A stretch of 11,715 nt of DNA, taken from NCBI GenBank assembly GCA_945872035.1, contig CAMBYA010000039.1, forward strand, positions 1 through 11,715, written 5' to 3'. Both the position numbers and the translations under genes were made by a program. Below, in pieces: positions 6,679 through 11,715 of this stretch (position 1 is the stretch's first letter; the number at the start of each line of letters is the position of its first letter). This stretch comes from Rhizobium sp. Q54. GTDB lineage: Bacteria; Pseudomonadota; Alphaproteobacteria; SMXS01. The notes beneath the pieces are model-generated. The model saw only the letters and a program-made list of their open reading frames with translations, was not told the DNA's origin and did not search any database.

Positions 6679-7740
6679 TCACTCCCTGACGGACTCGCAG
6701 ACCGCGCGCACGTCCTCCCACTGCCGGTCGGTGAGAGCCGGACCGGTCGCCCTCGTGGGCTTGTGGCCGTGCATCAGCGCCGACCGGTCGGCCAGCGGCG
6801 GATGAGTGCGCAGGAAGCCCGTGAAGTTGATCCTGTCCTTCTGCTTCTCCGCCATCCGGTCGAAGAAGTCGGCCAGCCCGTTCGCCCTGATGCCGGCCTT
6901 GTCCAGCAGCTCGAGCGCGGCTCGGTCGGCCTGCGCCTCGTCCCTGCGGCCGTAGTTGAGCATCAGCACCATGGTGCCCACCGCGCCGACGTCACCGCTG
7001 ATACCGGTGACAATGAGCTGGATGCCGGCCACGTCGATCAGCCGTTTCAGTGGGTGCCGGTGCTTCACATGGCCGATCTCGTGGGCGAGGACGCCGGCCA
7101 CCTCGTCCGGCGTCGCCGCATGCTGGATCAGCCCGTCGAGCAGGGCGACGTGCCCGCCGGTCGCGGCGAAGGCGTTGACCTCGTCGCGCGAGCGCACATG
7201 CACCGTGATCGGCTGGCGCAGACCGGCGCCCTCGCTCAGCCGTTTGGCGAGATCGTCGAGCGCGGCGAGGCCCGCCGCGCCGGTGCAGGGCTTGTCGAAC
7301 ATGGCCTCGTCATTGACCATCTCCGCACCGATCCTGTCTGACCATGCCACCGGAAACACCGCCACGAGACCATCCTTGATCAGCGGATAACCCGCCCACA
7401 CCAGCGCCAGCACGGAGACGATGGCGCCGGCCGTCAGCGCCGCCATGCGGTATCCCCGCGTCGGCTGCTGGTCGCGCAGCGACGGTACCGCCGCCAGCAG
7501 CGCCCGGAAAACACCAGGACCCGTCGCCGTCAGCCGCTCGTCCGCGTCCCGGCCCGGCGCGAGCACGACCCGGTTGCCGTCGCCCTCGTCGGAGACCAGC
7601 GCCAGTGTCGCATAGGGCCAGGAGATCACGTCGCCATCCGGGAAGCGAATTTCCAGCGCACTGAGGGTCGGCACCGTGACGCAGGCGCGCCCCGCCGCCG
7701 AGAAGCCGTCATAAAGCGTGGCTTCGTAGGATTCGCTCAT
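6679..7740 (-). CDS. M48-family membrane metallopeptidase
   Basis: This 353-residue zinc protease has an N-terminal cytosolic region of about 95 residues (TLYDGFSAAGRACVTV...IRFPDGDVISWPYA), of a type often seen fused to bacterial M48 enzymes. One membrane span follows at about residues 97-120, then the peptidase domain. The zinc site is HEIGH at residues 220-224 within AGVLAHEIGHVKHRHPL, with the third ligand probably Glu268 in GRRDEAQADRAALELL. Further family features are NAFAATGGHVALLDGLI before the site and FLRTHPPLADR near the end. It has the look of an Oma1/HtpX/BepA-type quality-control protease facing the periplasm. Orientation is inferred, not shown. Its ATG is one base after the stop of the DUF898 gene (TGAGATG), indicating one operon and translational coupling. 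The two are likely to work together at the inner membrane. Confidence 0.92.
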   Translation of the reverse strand: MSESYEATLYDGFSAAGRACVTVPTLSALEIRFPDGDVISWPYATLALVSDEGDGNRVVLAPGRDADERLTATGPGVFRALLAAVPSLRDQQPTRGYRMAALTAGAIVSVLALVWAGYPLIKDGLVAVFPVAWSDRIGAEMVNDEAMFDKPCTGAAGLAALDDLAKRLSEGAGLRQPITVHVRSRDEVNAFAATGGHVALLDGLIQHAATPDEVAGVLAHEIGHVKHRHPLKRLIDVAGIQLIVTGISGDVGAVGTMVLMLNYGRRDEAQADRAALELLDKAGIRANGLADFFDRMAEKQKDRINFTGFLRTHPPLADRSALMHGHKPTRATGPALTDRQWEDVRAVCESVRE

Positions 7741-7741
7741 C

Positions 7742-8830
7742 TCAGAGGAACGCCTCGCCCAGCCCTTCGCCGAAGCGCGGTTGAAGCGCCGTGTTCTGGG
7801 AGATTTTCGTGAAGTCCGGCTCGCCGTGGATTTCGATGTTCGACGCGGCGAAACGCAGGATGCGCAGCTGCACCCACGGATAGGCGATGTACTGGGTGAA
7901 CACCACCAGCAGGAAGTTGACGATCATGAACTTGGCGTATCGGCCGCCGGTCACCGGCGCCGCGAACCGCACGCCCTCGAATTCCATGCCGGCGAAGATG
8001 GTGCGGATCACCGCCGCCCAGTACCAGTACATGACGATCGCCGACACGAGCAGCAGCAGCAGACCGGCGCCGATGTAACCAAGTCCGTTCAGCACGGCTG
8101 CCTGCTCGGCGGCATCTCCCTGACCGGACGCCCTGGTCATCTGGTAGATGGCGACGCCGATGACGGCCAGCGCGGCGAGCCGCACGAGTCCTGGCCCGAT
8201 GTAGTATTTGAACAGCGGCTTCCAGTCGGCGTCGAATGTCAGCCGCCCGCTACCGAACCAGACATTGTTGAGGATGTAACGGTAGACCATGATGGTCACG
8301 AACGGCGTCGCCAGGCCCAGGGTCAGTGCCTGCAACAGCAGGCTCAGCATGTAGAGCCCGGTGTATTTGAACGCTGAACCGCCCAGCGCCGCGCGGATAC
8401 CGCGCCACTTGGTCCGCGACAGCCGGTAGGTCATCACCCGGTAGATCGCGGCGCCGAACAGCGCGAACATCACCAGGTAGGTACCGCCCATGATCGTGCC
8501 GCCAAGCAGCAAGTCGCCCGATTTCAGCAGGTAGTAGCCGAGGAAATACACGCCCATCAGCGGCGCCACCACCAGCACCAGCACGATCAGGAAGCCGACG
8601 AAAAGCTCCAGTCCCCGGCCGGTATATTCGAACGGATCGCCCTTGTAGGACAGGCTCGACCACAGGTATCGGCGGACATTGGTGCGCCACCAGAAGCGGT
8701 AGATGCCCAGCGTCACCAAGGTCAGCAGCAGGCCCATGAGGTGGATTGCCAGCAGGTTGCCGCCATCCCCGCCGGCCTTCAGCCGTTCAGGCTGCGGCGC
8801 GTCGATCCGCGCCTCAAGAACCTCCGACAT
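7742..8830 (-). CDS. DUF898 (YjgN-type) multi-pass inner membrane protein
   Basis: This 362-residue integral membrane protein has about seven hydrophobic segments, near residues 26-46, 75-95, 115-135, 158-182, 213-231, 249-270 and 300-322. It shows the repeated signature of DUF898: [18 protein letters not shown] followed by [10 protein letters not shown]. The unit recurs in degenerate form at [17 protein letters not shown]...GSGRLTF...KPLF and a third time near [20 protein letters not shown]. The biochemical function of the family is not known. ATG at 8830 is preceded by a GGGGG-containing Shine-Dalgarno, and a hydrophilic N-terminus of about 20 residues follows before the first span. The same frame stays open far upstream, antisense to thrS, but that part is not protein-like. 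It is the first gene of the pair with the M48 peptidase and is divergent from thrS. Confidence 0.88.
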   Translation of the reverse strand: MSEVLEARIDAPQPERLKAGGDGGNLLAIHLMGLLLTLVTLGIYRFWWRTNVRRYLWSSLSYKGDPFEYTGRGLELFVGFLIVLVLVVAPLMGVYFLGYYLLKSGDLLLGGTIMGGTYLVMFALFGAAIYRVMTYRLSRTKWRGIRAALGGSAFKYTGLYMLSLLLQALTLGLATPFVTIMVYRYILNNVWFGSGRLTFDADWKPLFKYYIGPGLVRLAALAVIGVAIYQMTRASGQGDAAEQAAVLNGLGYIGAGLLLLLVSAIVMYWYWAAVIRTIFAGMEFEGVRFAAPVTGGRYAKFMIVNFLLVVFTQYIAYPWVQLRILRFAASNIEIHGEPDFTKISQNTALQPRFGEGLGEAFL

Positions 8831-8921
8831 CAATTTCCCCCAACCATCATGGATTGCCGAAACCGGGGCAAGAATACCAGCGGCGGCGCCGCGCAGATAG
8901 GCGCTAAACGGCCCGGGCCGC

Positions 8922-8949
8922 TTGACACCCCGGCAAATCGGACTACGGT
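8922..8949 (+). promoter_or_regulatory. Sigma-70-type promoter of thrS
   Basis: A perfect -35 box TTGACA (8922-8927) is followed after 16 bases by TACGGT (8944-8949). The -10 is weak, but a TA---T form is common in GC-rich alphaproteobacteria. The resulting leader is about 25 bases, with GGAG at 8963-8966 upstream of the thrS ATG. The 150-base gap also has to serve the divergent DUF898 gene; no clear promoter for that strand was found. Confidence 0.5.
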
Positions 8950-8980
8950 TCCCGGCTCTCACCGGAGCAGCTTTTCGACC

Positions 8981-10963
8981 ATGGACCAGACAGTAGACAG
9001 CCCCGTCAAGATCACCCTGCCCGACGGCAGCGCCCGCCAGTTCGATGGCCCCGTCACCGGCGCCGCGCTGGCCGCCGATATCGGCCCCGGCCTGGCCAAG
9101 GCCGCCCTTGCCGTCCTCGTCGACGGCCAGGAATGGGACCTGACGCGGACCATCGCGAAAGACGCAAGGGTCTCGATCATCACCCGCAAGGACGAGGCTG
9201 GGCTGGAGTTGCTGCGCCATGACGCGGCCCATGTGATGGCCGAGGCGGTGAAGGAGCTGTATCCGGACACCCAGGTCACCATCGGACCGGCGATCGAGGA
9301 CGGTTTCTACTACGACTTCGCCCGCAAGGAACCGTTCACCCCGGAGGATCTGGAGAAGATCGAGCAGCGCATGCGCGAGATCGTCGACCGGGACGAGGCC
9401 ATCGTGCGCGAGGAGTGGGACCGCGACGAAGCCGTCGCCTTCTTCAAGAAGATCGGCGAGGACTACAAGGCCGAGATCATCGCCTCGATTCCGCAGGGCG
9501 AGGCCATCGGCCTCTACCGCCAGGGCGACTTCATCGACCTGTGCCGCGGGCCGCACCTGCCGTCCACCGGCAAGCTGGGCAAGGCGTTCAAGCTGATGAA
9601 GCTGGCCGGCGCCTACTGGCGCGGCAATTCGGACAACGAGATGCTCCAGCGCATCTATGGCACCGCGTGGCGCGACGACAAGGAACTGAAGGACTATCTG
9701 TTCCGCCTGGAAGAGGCGGAAAAGCGCGATCACCGCCGCATCGGCCGCGAGATGGACCTCTACCATTTGCAGGAAGAGGCGCAGGGGTCCGTGTTCTGGC
9801 ACCCGAAGGGCTACATCATCTGGCAGGCGCTGGAGCAGTATCTGCGCCGCCGGCTGACCGCCCATGGCTATGTGGAGGTGAAGACCCCGCAGCTGCTGGA
9901 TTCGCGCTTCTGGGAGCAGTCGGGCCACTGGTCCAAGTTCCGCGAGAACATGTTCGTGGTGCCGGACGAGATTCCCAGCGTCGATGACGACAAGCCGATC
10001 GTGTCGGGCGAGTCCAGGCTGATGGCGCTCAAGCCGATGAACTGTCCGGCGCATATCCAGATATTCAAGAACGACATCCGCTCCTACCGCGACCTGCCGA
10101 TCCGCATGGCGGAATTCGGCTGCTGCCACCGCAACGAGGCCCACGGCGCGCTGCATGGCCTGATGCGGGTGCGGCAGATGACCCAGGACGACGCGCACAT
10201 CTTCTGCCGCGTCGACCAGATCGTCGGCGAGACCAAGGCGTTCTGCGAGCTTCTGGCCAGCGTCTACGAACACCTCGGCTTTACCGACGTGGCCGTGAAG
10301 CTGGCCACCCGCCCGGACAATCCGGCGCTGCGCGGCGGCACCGAGGCGACCTGGGACCAGGCCGAGAGGCTGCTGGCCGAGGCCGTCACCGCCGCCGGAC
10401 TGGAGTTCAGCTATTCCCCGGGCGAAGGCGCGTTCTACGGCCCCAAGCTGGAGTTCCACCTGCGCGATGCCATCGGCCGGTCGTGGCAGTGCGGCACCCT
10501 GCAGCTCGATTTCGTGCTGCCCGAGCGGCTCGACGCCAACTATATCGGCGAGGACGGCGCCAAGCACCGCCCGGTCATGCTCCACCGCGCCATCCTGGGC
10601 TCGTTCGAGCGCTTCATCGGCATGCTGGTCGAGCATTACGCCGGCAAGTTCCCGTTGTGGCTCGCGCCGGTACAGGTGGTGGTCGCCACCATCACCCAGG
10701 ACGGCGACGACTACGCGAGCGAGGTGGTGGCCGCGCTGAAGCAGGCCGGCATCCGCGCCGAGGCGGACCTGCGCAACGAGAAGATCAACTACAAGGTGCG
10801 CGAGCACAGCGTGGCGAAGGTGCCGGTCATCATGGTGATCGGCCGCAAGGAAGCCGAGGAGCGCACCGTCTCGGTACGCCGACTTGGCTCCAACGACCAG
10901 AAGGTCGAGGGCGTGGACGCCGTCATCGCCGCCTTGCGCGAAGAAGCCGCGCCGCCTGCCTGA
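8981..10963 (+). CDS. thrS: Threonine-tRNA ligase
   Basis: This 660-residue cytosolic class II aminoacyl-tRNA synthetase charges tRNA-Thr with threonine and edits misacylated Ser-tRNA-Thr. It has the full domain order. The TGS domain covers about residues 8-70 ([17 protein letters not shown]). The editing domain has His80 and His84 ([11 protein letters not shown]) and Cys188 ([12 protein letters not shown]). The catalytic core has zinc ligands Cys355 (MNCPAH), His406 (QDDAHIF) and His535 (MLHRAILGS). Motif 2 is near [20 protein letters not shown], and motif 3 is [18 protein letters not shown]. The C-terminal anticodon-binding domain runs from about residue 560 ([13 protein letters not shown] to [12 protein letters not shown]). 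Length is slightly above the usual ~640. ATG at 8981 ([13 protein letters not shown]) fits the TGS start, with GGAG 14 bases upstream, a somewhat long spacing. It is followed by infC after 99 bases. No T-box or long leader is seen upstream. Confidence 0.97.
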   Translation: MDQTVDSPVKITLPDGSARQFDGPVTGAALAADIGPGLAKAALAVLVDGQEWDLTRTIAKDARVSIITRKDEAGLELLRHDAAHVMAEAVKELYPDTQVTIGPAIEDGFYYDFARKEPFTPEDLEKIEQRMREIVDRDEAIVREEWDRDEAVAFFKKIGEDYKAEIIASIPQGEAIGLYRQGDFIDLCRGPHLPSTGKLGKAFKLMKLAGAYWRGNSDNEMLQRIYGTAWRDDKELKDYLFRLEEAEKRDHRRIGREMDLYHLQEEAQGSVFWHPKGYIIWQALEQYLRRRLTAHGYVEVKTPQLLDSRFWEQSGHWSKFRENMFVVPDEIPSVDDDKPIVSGESRLMALKPMNCPAHIQIFKNDIRSYRDLPIRMAEFGCCHRNEAHGALHGLMRVRQMTQDDAHIFCRVDQIVGETKAFCELLASVYEHLGFTDVAVKLATRPDNPALRGGTEATWDQAERLLAEAVTAAGLEFSYSPGEGAFYGPKLEFHLRDAIGRSWQCGTLQLDFVLPERLDANYIGEDGAKHRPVMLHRAILGSFERFIGMLVEHYAGKFPLWLAPVQVVVATITQDGDDYASEVVAALKQAGIRAEADLRNEKINYKVREHSVAKVPVIMVIGRKEAEERTVSVRRLGSNDQKVEGVDAVIAALREEAAPPA

Positions 10964-11005
10964 ACGGCTGGACTTGCCAGAGGGTTGGGCCTATCTTTAC
11001 GGCTT

Positions 11006-11040
11006 GCACCGCGGCGCTCACACGCCGCGTGGATGCTTTT
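11006..11040 (+). promoter_or_regulatory. GC-rich hairpin followed by TTTT in the thrS-infC gap
   Basis: CGCGGCG (11010-11016) pairs perfectly with CGCCGCG (11023-11029) around a six-base loop, CTCACA. A GCA (11006-11008) and TGC (11034-11036) can close the base across a small internal loop, directly before TTTT (11037-11040). It resembles a weak terminator or attenuator, or a leader structure ahead of infC. The T tract is short, so full termination is doubtful. Confidence 0.4.
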
Positions 11041-11062
11041 GGACACTACGGGAGAGACTTTC

Positions 11063-11599
11063 ATAGCCAGACCACCAATGCAGGCGCCGCCGAACCGGGA
11101 GGGTCCGCGCGCCAATGAGGAGATCAGGGTTCCGCGGGTTCGCCTGATCGACGCAACCGGAGAGAATGTCGGGGTTGTCACCATCGAGAAGGCGCTTGCC
11201 ACCGCGGCGGCAGCCGGCCTCGATCTCGTCGAGATTTCGCCCAACGCCGATCCGCCGGTCTGCAAGGTTCTCGATTACGGCAAGTTCAAGTACGAGGCCC
11301 AGAAGAAGGCCAACATTGCCCGCAAGAACCAGAAGGTCATCGAGGTCAAGGAAATCAAGATGCGGCCCGGCATCGACGAGCATGACTACCAGGTCAAGCT
11401 CCGCGCCATGCACCGCTTCTTCGAGGAAGGCGACAAGGTGAAGGTCACCCTGCGCTTCCGCGGCCGCGAGATGGCCCACCAGGACATCGGCGTCGATCTG
11501 CTCAAACGCGTCCAGGAAGACCTGACCGAACAGGCCAAGGTGGAAAGCTTCCCGCGCCTCGAAGGCAAGCAGATGACCATGGTGATGGCGCCGAAATAA
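11063..11599 (+). CDS. infC: Translation initiation factor IF-3, proposed ATA start
   Basis: IF-3 binds the 30S subunit, keeps it apart from 50S and checks initiator tRNA and start-codon pairing. From the proposed start the protein is 178 residues, close to the usual ~180. The N-domain has [20 protein letters not shown] and [20 protein letters not shown]. The Lys-rich linker is [19 protein letters not shown], and the C-domain has [33 protein letters not shown] and [18 protein letters not shown]. The start is assigned to ATA at 11063 because GGGAGAG (11050-11056) lies six bases before it and the N-terminus ([15 protein letters not shown]) looks like that of related IF-3s. The nearest ATG (11078) is 21 bases from the Shine-Dalgarno, and the upstream ATG at 10985 lies in the leader. 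A rare start codon in infC is a known self-regulatory device: E. coli uses AUU. Confidence 0.93.
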   Translation: MARPPMQAPPNREGPRANEEIRVPRVRLIDATGENVGVVTIEKALATAAAAGLDLVEISPNADPPVCKVLDYGKFKYEAQKKANIARKNQKVIEVKEIKMRPGIDEHDYQVKLRAMHRFFEEGDKVKVTLRFRGREMAHQDIGVDLLKRVQEDLTEQAKVESFPRLEGKQMTMVMAPK

Positions 11600-11626
11600 G
11601 CGCCGGGTTCACGGCCACGAATTCCG

Positions 11627-11660
11627 AACCCCCGCCTTGCGCGGGGGTTTGTGTTTTTTG
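11627..11660 (+). terminator. Intrinsic terminator after infC
   Basis: AACCCCCGC (11627-11635) and GCGGGGGTT (11641-11649) form a perfect nine-base-pair stem with a five-base loop. The stem is followed by TTTTTT (11654-11659). It begins 28 bases after the infC stop and should end the thrS-infC transcription unit. Confidence 0.92.
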
Positions 11661-11671
11661 CCCTCCCTCTA

Positions 11672-11700
11672 CCGTCATCCCGGCGAAGGCCGGGACCCAG
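11672..11700. repeat. Dispersed palindromic intergenic repeat (partial)
   Basis: CCGTCATCCCGGCG then AAGGCCGGGACCCAG contains the hairpin CCCGGC-GAAG-GCCGGG (11679-11694). This wording is a common dispersed intergenic palindrome in many alphaproteobacteria, usually found just downstream of genes or terminators. The window ends 15 bases later, so any second half of the element cannot be seen. Confidence 0.55.
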
Positions 11701-11715
11701 ACTTGACAGTCCGGC

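Noticed and set aside
8831..10807. A very long open frame on the - strand, continuous with the DUF898 gene and antisense to nearly all of thrS.
   Set aside because: The translation is repetitive in Leu/Val/Gly/Arg/His with no recognisable domain, while the + strand encodes a full threonyl-tRNA synthetase. In GC-rich genes stop codons are rare in the reverse frame, so this is a composition artefact. The DUF898 start at 8830 has its own Shine-Dalgarno.
1..11715. CRISPR arrays, tRNA genes, riboswitches, insertion sequences, toxin-antitoxin or phage-defence modules.
   Set aside because: No direct repeat arrays, cloverleaf-like segments, transposase motifs or recognisable defence domains were found by reading both strands.

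Overview
The window is a compact, high-GC bacterial chromosome segment. The best guess for the organism is an alphaproteobacterium. The reasons are the strong G/C bias at third codon positions, the host-attachment (PF10116-type) gene, a DUF898 gene paired with an M48 peptidase, the adjacent thrS-infC pair, and a dispersed 'GTCATCCCGGCGAAGGCCGGGA' palindrome (shown here in two parts: GTCATCCCGGCG, AAGGCCGGGA) of the kind common between genes in that class. I cannot fix the order or genus from the sequence alone. There are no tRNA or rRNA genes, CRISPR arrays, insertion sequences or phage genes that I can see.

Layout, left to right: (1) the 3' two thirds of queG (epoxyqueuosine reductase, + strand). 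It overlaps tail-to-tail with a secreted TPR-repeat protein gene on the - strand. (2) Divergent from the TPR gene, an atypical short-chain dehydrogenase/epimerase-like gene (+), then almost without gap a small orphan gene, then a GT-B glycosyltransferase (+). The orphan gene has clearly more relaxed codon use than its surroundings. (3) An alpha/beta hydrolase (-), convergent with the first glycosyltransferase and divergent from a second, GT4-type glycosyltransferase (+). The N-terminal coding sequence of that second enzyme is present but has no in-frame start, which looks like a one-base indel in a CCCC run. (4) A host-attachment-family gene (-), whose 3' end overlaps the second glycosyltransferase. 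(5) A translationally coupled membrane pair on the - strand: a DUF898/YjgN-type multi-pass protein followed by an M48 metallopeptidase. (6) On the + strand, thrS with a recognisable promoter, then infC. The infC gene appears to start at an ATA codon with a well-placed Shine-Dalgarno. A strong intrinsic terminator and part of a dispersed palindromic repeat close the window.

Functionally the window mixes translation and tRNA quality genes (queG, thrS, infC) with envelope or surface genes (two glycosyltransferases, TPR exported protein, DUF898 + M48, host-attachment family). I do not see a coherent new multi-gene system. The observations most worth checking are the non-AUG infC start and its leader hairpin, the apparent frameshift at the start of the second glycosyltransferase, the orphan small gene beside a divergent glycosyltransferase, and the overlapping convergent gene ends.
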